Positions 1-8,506 of a stretch of 64,000 nucleotides of DNA are shown one piece after another (the stretch's first letter is position 1; every line of letters starts with the position of its first letter). The translations under genes were made by a program, and so were the position numbers. The notes under the pieces are model-generated. The model searched no databases, was not told the DNA's origin, and saw only the letters and a list, made by a program, of their open reading frames with translations. This DNA is from Pyxidicoccus sp. MSG2 (GTDB lineage: Bacteria > Myxococcota > Myxococcia > Myxococcales > Myxococcaceae), in the NCBI RefSeq assembly GCF_026626705.1, contig NZ_JAPNKC010000001.1, positions 4,960,001 to 5,024,000 of the forward strand. Direction: 5' to 3'.

Positions 1-558
1 GGCGCGCTCGGCGAGCACACGCAGCAGGCCGAACTCGTAGGTGGTGAGGTGCAGCACCTTGCCGTCCAGCGTGGCCTTGAGGCTGCGCGGGTCCAGCGTC
101 AGGCGTCCCACGTGGACGGGCTGGGTGGCGGGGCCGGCCTTGCCGCGGGCGCGCCGCACCTGTGCACGGATGCGGGCGAGCAGCTCGCGGGACGAGTAGG
201 GCTTGGGCAGGTAGTCGTCCGCACCCGTCTCCAGGCCGAGCACCCGGTCGGCCTCCTCGCCGCGCGCGGTGACCATGATGATGGGCACGTCACTGCGGCT
301 GCGCAGCTCGCGGCAGACCTCCAGGCCGTCGCGGCCGGGGAGCATCAGGTCCAGGAGGACGACGTCGAAGGAGTGGCGGCTGGCCTCCGTGAGCGCTTCG
401 GTACCGGAGTACGCCACGGTGACGACGACACCGTGCTCCTGGAGGTAGCGGCTGGTGAGCCGGGCGAGTCGCTCGTCATCTTCGACGAGGAGGACCTGGA
501 CGGTGCCTTCTTCCGGGGCCGGGGGAATGGGCTGCTCCATGAACTGTGTCTCCCGCAT
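1..558 (-). CDS. OmpR/PhoB-family response regulator (3' part outside the window)
   Basis: The first 186 codons are visible; the end lies beyond position 1. A receiver domain fills about residues 18-130: acidic pair in VLLVEDDE, phospho-acceptor Asp in VVLLDLMLPG, Thr in MVTARG and Lys in DDYLPKPYSSRELLARI. The start of a winged-helix effector domain follows (VGRLTLDPRS, then LTTYEFGLLRVLAERA). It should be a DNA-binding regulator phosphorylated by a sensor kinase that is not in view here. The ATG at 558 has a GGGAG six bases upstream; a second in-frame ATG at 540 is possible. It is divergent from the Spy/CpxP-like gene at 877, an arrangement like cpxRA/cpxP of enterobacteria, which suggests but does not prove control of that gene. 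Confidence 0.92.
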   Translation of the reverse strand, partial: MRETQFMEQPIPPAPEEGTVQVLLVEDDERLARLTSRYLQEHGVVVTVAYSGTEALTEASRHSFDVVLLDLMLPGRDGLEVCRELRSRSDVPIIMVTARGEEADRVLGLETGADDYLPKPYSSRELLARIRAQVRRARGKAGPATQPVHVGRLTLDPRSLKATLDGKVLHLTTYEFGLLRVLAERA

Positions 559-876
559 CTCGAGCTCCCGGAAGGGTAACAACGAAAAGGTGTGGTCCGG
601 AGGCCTTGGAGGGGTCTGGTCTCGTCTTGAGGGCGAGTCGAAAGACTTTACCGCCGGGCCACGACCGTAAGCTGTCACCCTCCCATGTCCGTAACACTTC
701 GAGGCGATGACGAATTGTTACGGCGGCCTCCGGGGCCTTTCGACACATGCCGTAATGGACGGTTCATCTTCAGGACATGGGGCGCATCCAGATTGCATCG
801 TGGAAGAGCCAGGGGACCTGCCGAGCAGGCAAAGGACGGCAGGGCCGCCCGGGCTCAGGTGCAACGGAGGAAGCCC
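559..876. promoter_or_regulatory. Divergent control region with repeated CCGTAA hexamers
   Basis: This 318-bp gap separates the regulator and the Spy/CpxP-like gene. CCGTAA occurs on the plus strand at 665-670, 689-694 and 750-755 and on the minus strand at 718-723. The copies at 689-696 and 716-723 form a perfect 8-bp inverted repeat (CCGTAACA/TGTTACGG) with a 19-nt spacer. I infer candidate binding sites for the adjacent regulator. No convincing -35/-10 pair is visible. Confidence 0.4.
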
Positions 877-1407
877 ATGTCGTTCCTGAAGAAGTTGCCC
901 GTGGTGATGATGCTGGCCTTCCCGGTGCTGGCGTGTGCGCAGGATGCCCAGGCGCAGCGCGGCTCCGGTGGCGGGGAGATGATGCGCCGGCGCCCCCCGT
1001 CGTCGCTGCAGCTGCTGCTGGAGAACCGGGAGACGCTCGCCCTCACGCCGGAGCAGGTGGGCACGGTGAGCGGGCTGCAGGCGGCGCTGGAGGAGAAGAA
1101 CGCGCCGCTCATCGAGAAGCTGGAGGCCCTGAGGCCACCGCACCCGCCCCCGGGCGCTGGCGGCCGCGCGAATGGCGGCCCCCCGGCGGGCGCGCCGCCC
1201 GACGCGGCGACGATGGAGGCGCGGCGGCAGCAGTTGGAACCGCTCTTCCAGGAGGTGCGCGCCAATGACGACGCCGCGTACGCGCAGGCGGAAGCGGTGC
1301 TGAGCGACACGCAGAAGACGCGGGCGCGCGAGCTCATCACCCAGGCCCGCGAGCAGGAGCGCAGCCGGCACGAGGCGATGCGCCAGCGGATGCGGGGCGC
1401 GCAGTGA
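877..1407 (+). CDS. Spy/CpxP-like (LTXXQ) periplasmic protein
   Basis: A 176-residue exported protein. The N-terminus (MSFLKKLPVVMMLAFPVLAC) is a signal peptide; cleavage may be by signal peptidase I after AQA or, less likely, at Cys20 as a lipoprotein. The mature part holds two LTXXQ-like segments, LALTPEQVGTVSGLQ near residue 55 and VLSDTQKTRARELI near residue 145, separated by a Pro/Gly/Ala-rich linker, and is helical and charged. Spy/CpxP proteins are periplasmic chaperones or stress sensors. The ATG at 877 is preceded by GGAGG with six-base spacing; an open frame upstream to 685 lacks both a signal sequence and an RBS and is not used. The divergent response regulator supports an envelope-stress role (inference). 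Confidence 0.75.
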   Translation: MSFLKKLPVVMMLAFPVLACAQDAQAQRGSGGGEMMRRRPPSSLQLLLENRETLALTPEQVGTVSGLQAALEEKNAPLIEKLEALRPPHPPPGAGGRANGGPPAGAPPDAATMEARRQQLEPLFQEVRANDDAAYAQAEAVLSDTQKTRARELITQAREQERSRHEAMRQRMRGAQ

Positions 1408-1717
1408 GCCCGTGGCTCTGGCTGTGGTTCCTCGCGCCCCCATTGGAGGCGGCGAGGCAGTCCCGGCGCGCGGTGGACCCCACGCCCCCGCGTGCCCGGA
1501 ACCGGGAGCGTGCGACTCCCAAGCGGGCCCATCCACCGGAGATGCGGGTCGCGAAGGCGAAGAGCAGCCGCTGAGCGGCGCAGGCCCGGGTAGCCATGCC
1601 CGGGCGCGCCCGTCTCACACGCGCGTGTGCCCGCCATCGACGTTCAGCACCTCGCCGGTGGCGAAGCGCAGCCACTGAGCAGTGCAGACCCGGACGGCCA
1701 TGCCCGGGGGCACCATC
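1408..1717. repeat. Tandem decaying copies of the neighbouring SDR gene's 3' end
   Basis: This 310-bp stretch has no intact gene. Positions about 1565-1664 repeat about 1670-1769 with a 105-bp period. The right copy is the 3' end of the SDR gene below; the left copy on the minus strand (about 1615-1680) still encodes an SDR C-terminus (LRFATGEVLNVDGGHTRV and a TGA). A third, more diverged trace (around 1540-1580, FAFATRISGG) precedes it. These look like relics of tandem duplication or of a deleted SDR paralogue. Confidence 0.6.
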
Positions 1718-2434
1718 TCATACGAGCTTGTGCCCGCCATCGACGTTCAGCACCTCGCCAGTGATGAAGCCATTCCCCATCAGGAAGAGGACCGCGCTGG
1801 AGGTATCCGCGGTGGTGCCGATGCGCCCGACGGGAAGCCGGCGCGCGTGCTGCTCGAAGCGCTGCTGCTTGGCGGCCCCCGCCACGACATCCCACGTCGG
1901 CGTGTCAATCCAGCCGGGAGAGATGACGTTGACCCGCACCGGCGCGAGCTCCAGCGCCAGCGCTCGAACGAGCGACACCAGCGCCCCATTCACAGCGGCA
2001 ATCACGGACCCGCCCGGCCCCGGCCGCTCCGCGGCGATGCCACCCGTGACGGTGAACGAGCCCCCGGGCGCGAAGTTCGCATGCTTCGCGACGTGGAGCG
2101 CCGCCACGAGCTTGGAGTCGATGGTGCGGCGTGCCTGCGCCAGGTCCAGCTGGCGGATGGGCTGGTAGTACGGATGCACCGAGGTGAGGAGTACGTGGTG
2201 CGCGGGCGGGCGCGACTGGAAGAGCTCGCGCACCTGGGCCTCCTCGGTGACGTCGGCGGTGAAGGTGCGCACGCGCTGCCCACCGCCCAACCGTGTGGCG
2301 GCGGCGTCGAGCCTGTCGGGCGCCCGGCCCACGAGCGTCAGCGAGGCGCCGGCCTCCAGGCACGCGCTGGCCACTCCGAGTCCGATGCCCGACGACCCAC
2401 CGATGATGACGACATGCTGGTCTTGAAGGTTCAT
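1718..2434 (-). CDS. SDR-family protein lacking the catalytic Tyr/Lys pair
   Basis: A 238-residue Rossmann-fold protein. The nucleotide-binding motif GGSSGIGLG lies at residues 12-20, and the SDR tail PGWIDTP...TGEVLNVDGGH is present. The usual YxxxK catalytic motif is missing: where it should be (about residues 145-149, before ALVSLVRALALEL) the sequence reads IAAVN, so Tyr becomes Ile and Lys becomes Asn, and no clear catalytic Ser is visible. It may bind NAD(P)(H) without classical dehydrogenase chemistry, or use another mechanism. It is divergent from a LysR-type regulator 62 bp away, which probably controls it. Its 3' end is tandemly duplicated downstream. Confidence 0.85.
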   Translation of the reverse strand: MNLQDQHVVIIGGSSGIGLGVASACLEAGASLTLVGRAPDRLDAAATRLGGGQRVRTFTADVTEEAQVRELFQSRPPAHHVLLTSVHPYYQPIRQLDLAQARRTIDSKLVAALHVAKHANFAPGGSFTVTGGIAAERPGPGGSVIAAVNGALVSLVRALALELAPVRVNVISPGWIDTPTWDVVAGAAKQQRFEQHARRLPVGRIGTTADTSSAVLFLMGNGFITGEVLNVDGGHKLV

Positions 2435-2496
2435 GCCCCAGAAGTAGCGACAAGCGGGCCTCGCTGACCATGGGATGCCGTGGCAGGCTCCATCCC

Positions 2497-3384
2497 ATGG
2501 ATGGAACGATGCCCCTGGAAGATTTGCGGCTCTTCGCGGCGGTGGCGCGTCACCTGAGCTTCGTGGAGGCGGCGCGGCGGCTCGGGGTTCCCACCAGCAC
2601 GCTGAGCCGCAGGGTGGCGCACCTGGAGGAGGCCCTGGGCGCCCGCCTGCTCCAGCGCAACTCCAGGCGGGTGGGGCTCACCGATGAGGGCGAGCGACTG
2701 CTGGAGCGCGCCGGGCCGCTGATGGACGAGCTGGCCTCGGTGCTGGACCGGACGGTGGACCGCGAGGAGGAGCCAGCGGGACGGCTCCGCGTGACGGCGC
2801 CCGTGCTGACGGGGAGCCAGCGCATTGCCCCCGCGCTGTTCGCCTTCGCCGCGAAGCATCCGCGCATCACCGTGGAGCTGACCCTCACCAACACGGTGGT
2901 GCCCCTGGTCGAGGAGGGCTACGACCTGGCCTTCCGGATGGGCCCCATCCTGGACGCGGAGCTGGTGGCGCGGCGCATCGCGTTCGTGCCCTTCGCCGTC
3001 GCCGCGTCCCCGCGCTTCGTTCGCGAGGTGCTCCACGGCCGCACCCGGCTGGACCGCGACACGCTCGCCTCCGTGCCCGCGGTGGTGAGTCGGCCCGGAG
3101 GCACCTGGCAGCTCCGCCGGAAGGACGGCTCGCTCGATGAGCTGCGACCCAACGAGCGGCACACCGTGAATGACCCGAGGGTGGCGATTGCCGCGGCGGT
3201 GGAGGGCCTGGGCGTGGTCTGCGCGCCGCTGGACGCATTCACACCGCAGGGTGACAAGCTGGTGCGGCTCACGGTGGTGGGACGCACCGTGGAGCCGCGC
3301 GAGCTGTTCGCCGTGTATCCGTCACGGCGGCTGCTCCCCCGGCGCGTGCGCCTCGCGCTCGACTGGGTGAGGGAGCACTGCTGA
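2497..3384 (+). CDS. LysR-family transcriptional regulator
   Basis: A 295-residue protein with an N-terminal winged helix-turn-helix (LRLFAAVARHLSFVEAARRLGVPTS..LSRRVAHLEE..GARLL.R) and a C-terminal LysR substrate-binding domain from about residue 95 (GRLRVTAPV...FAAKHPRITVEL) with the pattern typical of the CrgA/DsdC-like branch. Starts at 2470, 2497 and 2509 are all possible; 2497 gives MDGTMPLEDL and fits the usual length, but none has a strong RBS. LysR proteins usually control a divergent neighbour, here the SDR gene, in response to a small ligand that cannot be guessed from the sequence. Confidence 0.9.
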   Translation: MDGTMPLEDLRLFAAVARHLSFVEAARRLGVPTSTLSRRVAHLEEALGARLLQRNSRRVGLTDEGERLLERAGPLMDELASVLDRTVDREEEPAGRLRVTAPVLTGSQRIAPALFAFAAKHPRITVELTLTNTVVPLVEEGYDLAFRMGPILDAELVARRIAFVPFAVAASPRFVREVLHGRTRLDRDTLASVPAVVSRPGGTWQLRRKDGSLDELRPNERHTVNDPRVAIAAAVEGLGVVCAPLDAFTPQGDKLVRLTVVGRTVEPRELFAVYPSRRLLPRRVRLALDWVREHC

Positions 3385-3392
3385 CCGTCGTC

Positions 3393-4910
3393 TCACGGCG
3401 CTCCATGCGCGGCGCTGAGCGCGCGCCGGTCCACCTTGCCGGGTGACGTGCGCGGCAGGGCGTCGATGAAGCGCACGGACTTCGGCGTCTTGTACCGGGC
3501 GAGCCGCCCCTCGCAGAACGCGAGGAGCGCCTCCGCCGTGGGCTTCGTGCCGGGACGGGCGACGACGAGCGCGCGCGGCGTCTCCCCCCACTTCGCATCG
3601 GGCACGCCGATGACGGCGACCTCGGCCACGTCCGGGTGGCCGGCGAGGACGCTCTCCACCTCGGAGGGATAGATGTTCTCTCCACCGGAGATGATGAGGT
3701 CCTTGCTGCGCCCGACGATGCGGAAGCACCCGTCCGCGTCACGGCTCGCGAGGTCGCCGGTGTGCAGCCAGCCTCCGACGAAGGTGCGCGCGGTGTCCTC
3801 GGGCCGGCGCCAGTACCCCGCGCACAGGTGGGGCCCACGCAGGAGCAACTCGCCCACGTCGCCCGGCTGCTGCTCGCCGTCAATGCGGGCCTCGACATGG
3901 AATAGGGGCACCCCGACAGCGCCCGGCTTGCGGCGCACGTCGCTCGGAGGCAGCCAGAAGTTGTTGGGCCCCGCCTCGGTGAGCCCGTAGCCCGTCTTGA
4001 AGTCCACGCCCCGGGCGAAGAAGCGCTCGAACACCGGGCCCGGGCACGGCGCGCCGCCGCTGATGAGCAGCTTGAGGCGCGTCAGGTCCACCGACTCGAA
4101 GCGCGGGTGGCGCTGCATCTCGATGAACATGGTGGGCACACCGAAGACGAGATTCACCACGCCCCGGTGCACCAGGTCGAACACGCCCTCCACGTCGAAG
4201 CTCCGGCACACCACGGAGGCGCCACCCACGTACACCAGCGGGGTGGTGAAGACGCTCAAGCCGCCAGCATGGAACAACGGTGCGTTGAGCAGCGCCACGT
4301 CGCTGGAATTCAGCCCCCAGCTCACCACGGTGTTCGCGGCATTGGCGGTGATGGAGCCATGCGTGAGCACCGCGGCCTTGGGCACGCCGGTGCTGCCGCC
4401 CGTGTAGCAGAGCACCCACGGCGCATCGGCCTCCAGCTCCAGCGGCGGGAGTGGCGCGGACGGGGCGGCGTCCCGCTCGGAGAAGGCGCGCTCGCCGGGA
4501 CCGGGAGACTCCAGGCACAGCCAGTGCCGCACGAAGGACGCGCGGGCGCGGACGGTGTCCACCTGGGCGCGGAACTCGGAGCCGAAGACGAGGACGGAGG
4601 GTTCTGCGTCCGCGAGGAGCGCACCCAGTTCCGCGGGACTCAGGCGCCAGTTGAGCGGCTGGAGGATGGCGCCCAGCTTGGCGCACGCGAAGACGAGGTC
4701 GAGGAACTCGACGCAGTTGTACGCGAGCACGGCGACGCGGTCGCCCCGCTGCACGCCGAGCGTGTGGTGCAGGAAGGCGGCGGTGCGTGACGCGGCGGCG
4801 TCCCACTCGCGGAAGGAGATGCGACGCTCGCCGTGGTTGGCGTCGATGAGGGCGGTGCTGTCGGGGTCGAGCGCGGCGCGCCGGGCCAGCCAGTCATGGA
4901 CGATGGGCAT
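3393..4910 (-). CDS. AMP-forming acyl-CoA ligase (ANL superfamily)
   Basis: A 505-residue adenylating enzyme expected to activate a carboxylic acid, probably a fatty or aryl acid, as an acyl-AMP and then as a CoA thioester. The P-loop motif CYTGGSTGVPKAAVLTH, the GYGLTEAG motif, the hinge region WLHTGDLASRDADGCFRIVGR with SGGENIYPSEVE, and the C-terminal catalytic Lys region SPGKVDRRAL are all present. The start at 4910 (MPIVHDWLARRA) matches family N-termini; upstream in-frame codons are not supported. It converges on the LysR gene with only 8 bp between them. A second, similar ligase lies at 15250-16803. Confidence 0.92.
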   Translation of the reverse strand: MPIVHDWLARRAALDPDSTALIDANHGERRISFREWDAAASRTAAFLHHTLGVQRGDRVAVLAYNCVEFLDLVFACAKLGAILQPLNWRLSPAELGALLADAEPSVLVFGSEFRAQVDTVRARASFVRHWLCLESPGPGERAFSERDAAPSAPLPPLELEADAPWVLCYTGGSTGVPKAAVLTHGSITANAANTVVSWGLNSSDVALLNAPLFHAGGLSVFTTPLVYVGGASVVCRSFDVEGVFDLVHRGVVNLVFGVPTMFIEMQRHPRFESVDLTRLKLLISGGAPCPGPVFERFFARGVDFKTGYGLTEAGPNNFWLPPSDVRRKPGAVGVPLFHVEARIDGEQQPGDVGELLLRGPHLCAGYWRRPEDTARTFVGGWLHTGDLASRDADGCFRIVGRSKDLIISGGENIYPSEVESVLAGHPDVAEVAVIGVPDAKWGETPRALVVARPGTKPTAEALLAFCEGRLARYKTPKSVRFIDALPRTSPGKVDRRALSAAHGAP

Positions 4911-4994
4911 GGCCCCGCACGCTAGCCGACCCGAAGGGGTGAGTGCCCGGCCGATGCACACCGGGGCCGGGCACACCCGCTCCCGAGGTGACGG

Positions 4995-6602
4995 CTACGG
5001 CTCCGGGAAGATGAGCAGGCCCCGCGACGTGTCGACGACGTAGACATAGCCGTCACCGGGCACGCGCATGCCGATGGCGCCGTCATGGAACATGTTGCCC
5101 CGGGCCCGGTCGCCCTCCCGCCAGGTCTGGTAGTAGGCCACCTCCTTCGGGTGCTTGGGCTTGGACACATCCAGCACGCGCACGCCGTGCTGGTAGTGCG
5201 AGAGGTAGAGCCGGTCGCCCTTCAGCTCCATGTTGTGGATGGAGACGCCCGGGGTGAGGCCGTACTCGCCGATGCGCTCCACATTCGCCGGGTCGGTGAT
5301 GTCGAGCACGCGAAGGTGGGCGCCCCAGTCCTCGCCGCCCTCGAAGGCGATGACGCGTCCCTTGAAGACGCCCACGCGGTGGGTGTGGCTCGTGGCGCGA
5401 GGGTACGTGTACTGGCCGAGCTTCACGACGTTGAGCGGGTCGCTCACGTCGAGGATGAGCAGACCGGCGCGCCAGTGGTTGACGTAGAGCCGGTCGCCCT
5501 GAGCGGTGGCGTCATGGGGGAAGGTGGCGACAGTGGGGTCGACGCTGGGGTCCTGGTGCCGGTTGAGCAGCACGGGCTGCTTCGCGTCCGTCACGTCGAA
5601 GATGAGCGTCTGCGGCGTGGGCGCGGCGGACATGGAGTAGAGCCGGTTGCCGTCGACGTAGAGGGTGTGCGCGTTGAGATAGCCATTGCCGGGCACCGCG
5701 CGGAGGAACGCGGGGGCCGCGGGGTTCGAGATGTCGAAGACGAGGACGCCGCGCACGCCGCTGGCGACATAGAGGGCATCGTCCTTGGCCCACACGCCGT
5801 TCCAGTAGCTGTCACCCGGGAAGAAGATGGACTTCACGAGCCGGGGCGAGGTGCGGTCTGCCAGGTCATACACGTAGAGACCGCCGGGCCCGAAGAGCGG
5901 GTCCTCGAGCGCGACGACGTACGCATGGCCATGGGTGACGAAGACGTCCGCGGCGATGCCGCGCGGCACGATGCCCTCTCCGACGAGCGACAGGCCACCG
6001 GAGGACTCGCCTTCACCGGGGCGCCGGGAGACCTTCTCCGCCTCGAAGGTGGCCTTGTACGTGGCGTTCCCCCCGAGGCAACTCACGTAGCAGCCCGTCA
6101 CGCGCTTCGACCCGCGCGCCTTGCAGCCCACGAAGGACGAGCGGTACTTGCGACCATCCCGGAGCGTCCCGGAGTTGGAGAGGAAGAATGTCCCCGCGCC
6201 CACGCGGGCCTCGCCCACGGCGTAGCCGTCCCAGAAGACACGGCCATCGGCCTCGAAGCGGAGGGCGGAGATGGACTGGTCGTTGTCGTTCTCCAGGATG
6301 CCGTCGCCGACGAGGTGGAGCGTGAAGGGGCCCTGGGCGTCCAGCGCATCCAGGCTCTCGGTGTCACAGCGGGACAGGTCGAAGGCCTCGGGAGTGCCAC
6401 ACTCGGCGGTGGAGCTGCCGTCGGTGATGGGCCGACACGCGGCCAGCCGCTCTGGAGTCCAGTCTCCCTCGTCCTGCTTCTTGAGCTCCTGCGCGGGGGA
6501 GGGGGTCGGAGCGGCCTCCTCCACCGGTTCGGAGCCACAGCCCAACAGCGACCACGCTACGGCCAGGACTGGCGCCATGGCGCCACGGAACCACGTCTTC
6601 AT
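4995..6602 (-). CDS. LVIVD-repeat (beta-propeller-like) lipoprotein
   Basis: A 535-residue lipoprotein: signal sequence with lipobox LLGC (Cys22), a Pro/Glu/Lys-rich linker, and a Cys-containing domain (residues about 45-185). The rest consists of repeated units such as VLVFDISNPAAPAFLRAV, LLILDVSDPLNVVKLGQY, LRVLDITDPANVERIGEY and VRVLDVSKPKHPKEVAYY, about 45 residues apart, as in LVIVD-type bacterial surface proteins that probably form a propeller. Such proteins are usually surface exposed; no enzymatic motif is visible. Its gene is divergent from the serine hydrolase at 6809, with about 200 bp between them. Confidence 0.85.
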   Translation of the reverse strand: MKTWFRGAMAPVLAVAWSLLGCGSEPVEEAAPTPSPAQELKKQDEGDWTPERLAACRPITDGSSTAECGTPEAFDLSRCDTESLDALDAQGPFTLHLVGDGILENDNDQSISALRFEADGRVFWDGYAVGEARVGAGTFFLSNSGTLRDGRKYRSSFVGCKARGSKRVTGCYVSCLGGNATYKATFEAEKVSRRPGEGESSGGLSLVGEGIVPRGIAADVFVTHGHAYVVALEDPLFGPGGLYVYDLADRTSPRLVKSIFFPGDSYWNGVWAKDDALYVASGVRGVLVFDISNPAAPAFLRAVPGNGYLNAHTLYVDGNRLYSMSAAPTPQTLIFDVTDAKQPVLLNRHQDPSVDPTVATFPHDATAQGDRLYVNHWRAGLLILDVSDPLNVVKLGQYTYPRATSHTHRVGVFKGRVIAFEGGEDWGAHLRVLDITDPANVERIGEYGLTPGVSIHNMELKGDRLYLSHYQHGVRVLDVSKPKHPKEVAYYQTWREGDRARGNMFHDGAIGMRVPGDGYVYVVDTSRGLLIFPEP

Positions 6603-6808
6603 GCGGTCCTCCTCGACTTCGTCTGAAATGCCCGTGGCCTCGCGAAGAAGGCGGCAACAGGCAGGCGGCCCCTGAAGGGAAATCGCAACGCGCGGGCAGG
6701 CCTGGCATATCGACGTGCCTCCGTTTCATTGCGCGAGGGTGGACCTCGGCATGGAATGCCGGGGACGGACGGAAGCGACGACGCGAAGCGGCATCAGGGA
6801 GCCAGCAC

Positions 6809-8224
6809 ATGCGGGATTCGGCACGGAGCGTCTTCATCGGAATGACGGGAGCGCTGCTCACGGTGTCCCTGGTCTGGGGCCCCGAGGCGAGCGCGGCACC
6901 CCGCAAGGCACCGCGAGAGAACACGCAGCGGGTCAGGAAGGCCTCCGCCTCGCTGGAGCGGGAGCTGCTCCGAACAGTGACGGAATCCGGCTTCGACCAG
7001 GTGCTGGACTTCAAGCGCAACGGGGAGCGCATCGCGCACGTGCCGAACGTGGACGTGGCAGTCATCGAGCTGGACGCGGAGGGCCGGCCCGTCGCTGCGG
7101 CCAACGTGCTGCTGTCACGCGACTACCCAAAAGGCGTGGGGGTGCCCATCGACCCGAAGACGTGGGGCACGACGGCGGTGCGCTACACGCGGTGGGATTT
7201 GGAGCGGTGGGACGGGCAGAAGGGGTGGGCTGACGCGACGGCGGAGGAGGACGTGGTGCCGGGGCGCGAGAAGGCAAAGCTGCGCTTCATGGCGCCCTAC
7301 CCCGCCTCGCTGTTCAAGCTGATGATTGCCTTCCGGGTGATGCGGCTGGTGGACCGGGGCGTGGTGACGCTGGCGCAGCCGTGGCGCTTCCTGCGGGACA
7401 CGGAGGACAAGGGCGAGCGTCCGGTGTGGCGGTGGATGGAGCCGATGGTGACGGAGTCGGACAACGGCTCCACCGAGGCGCTGGTGAAGCTGCTGCACGA
7501 AAAGGGGGAGCTGGCGGGACTGAACCAGGAACTGGCGGAGCTGGGGCTGGGGACGTTGCAGGTGAATGGCACGTCACCGGTGACGGGGCGGAGCTGGAAC
7601 CCGGGCAGCATCCACATGACGGCGCTGGATACGGCGCGACTGCTGTTGCTCATCGAGGGTGGGCCGGGAGTGCTGTGGCGCACGCCGGCCGGCCGCGAGG
7701 TGACGGCGGCGGAGCTGTCGTCCGCGTCGCGGGTGTACTTGCAGTCGCTGCTGGCGGACCAGGCGCTGCACGAGGCGCTGTCGTCGACGGTGCTGTGCGG
7801 AGACCCGAAGGCGGAGCCGGGCATCCCCGCGGCGGAGCCGGCGCGGTGGGTGGACCCGAAGGACGGCACGGTGACGGCGGCGGAGACGGCGTTCGGCAGG
7901 GACACACGGCCATGCAACGCGGCGGCGCAGGTGACGTTCCTGCACAAGACGGGGCAGACGGAGAACTACGGGAGCGACGGCGGCATCGTGCGCTCGCTGC
8001 CGGGAGCGTCACCGCGTCACTACATCGTCGTGTTCCTGTCCAACCTGGGCAACCGCTATTACGACGCGTCGGTGGCGAGCGCCGCGGACCCGTCGAAGGG
8101 CGAGGACGGCTTCCCCTCCGTGAGCACGAAGATCAGCTACACCCAGCGCATCCCCGCGCTGGGCCGCCGCATCGACACGCTGATGAAGGAGCGGCAACGG
8201 AAGCAGGGCCGTGCGGGCCAGTAG
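6809..8224 (+). CDS. Exported serine hydrolase of the class A beta-lactamase / PBP type
   Basis: A 471-residue protein with a signal peptide (cleavage near ASA-AP, about residue 30). The three motifs of serine penicillin-recognising enzymes are present in order: SLFK with nucleophile Ser167, SDN at 217-219 (TESDNGST), and KTG at 380-382 (HKTGQTENYGSDGG). The spacing and SDN motif resemble class A beta-lactamase-like hydrolases. The protein is longer than a true beta-lactamase, with about 130 extra N-terminal residues, so a peptidoglycan carboxypeptidase or other amidase/esterase role is as likely as antibiotic hydrolysis. It is not close to the BlaI/BlaR1-like pair at 61 kb. Confidence 0.85.
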   Translation: MRDSARSVFIGMTGALLTVSLVWGPEASAAPRKAPRENTQRVRKASASLERELLRTVTESGFDQVLDFKRNGERIAHVPNVDVAVIELDAEGRPVAAANVLLSRDYPKGVGVPIDPKTWGTTAVRYTRWDLERWDGQKGWADATAEEDVVPGREKAKLRFMAPYPASLFKLMIAFRVMRLVDRGVVTLAQPWRFLRDTEDKGERPVWRWMEPMVTESDNGSTEALVKLLHEKGELAGLNQELAELGLGTLQVNGTSPVTGRSWNPGSIHMTALDTARLLLLIEGGPGVLWRTPAGREVTAAELSSASRVYLQSLLADQALHEALSSTVLCGDPKAEPGIPAAEPARWVDPKDGTVTAAETAFGRDTRPCNAAAQVTFLHKTGQTENYGSDGGIVRSLPGASPRHYIVVFLSNLGNRYYDASVASAADPSKGEDGFPSVSTKISYTQRIPALGRRIDTLMKERQRKQGRAGQ

Positions 8225-8264
8225 GTGAGGTGACGCGCCCGGCGCAAGTCGCTACCTTTCGAGC

Positions 8265-8498
8265 ATGGCATCGCGAGCAGAAGCCAGGAACGTGAAGGAC
8301 GAGCTTGGCCGCCGCCTTGCCGGCACCCGCTGGCTCCGAGGCATCGGGCTTGCCTCCGAAGGTGGCGACTACCACGTGAAGGTCAACGTGGAGGCGCTCA
8401 CCCCGGAAGTCCGCGCGGCCGTCCCCCGTCAGTGCGGCTCCGTCCAGGTACGCATCGAAGCCGTCGGAGACCTCCATGCTGGGGGCCAGGAGCCCTGA
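8265..8498 (+). CDS. Small conserved-looking hypothetical protein (77 aa)
   Basis: A 77-residue soluble protein (MASRAEARNVKDELGRRLAG...) with a basic N-terminal helix followed by beta-strand-like segments (RGIGLASEGGDYHVKVNVEAL, then VQVRIEAVGD). The pattern resembles a small domain found beside serine proteases and carried alone in myxobacteria, but I cannot name it firmly. It lies 40 bp after the serine hydrolase on the same strand and ends 8 bp before the convergent oxidoreductase gene. Codon use is normal for the window, which supports a real gene. Confidence 0.65.
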   Translation: MASRAEARNVKDELGRRLAGTRWLRGIGLASEGGDYHVKVNVEALTPEVRAAVPRQCGSVQVRIEAVGDLHAGGQEP

Positions 8499-8506
8499 GC
8501 CGCCGC

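Noticed and set aside
6809..8224. Serine hydrolase considered as a beta-lactamase controlled by the BlaI-type repressor
   Set aside because: The genes are over 50 kb apart and no TACGAA-N4-TTCGTA dyad is seen upstream of the hydrolase.
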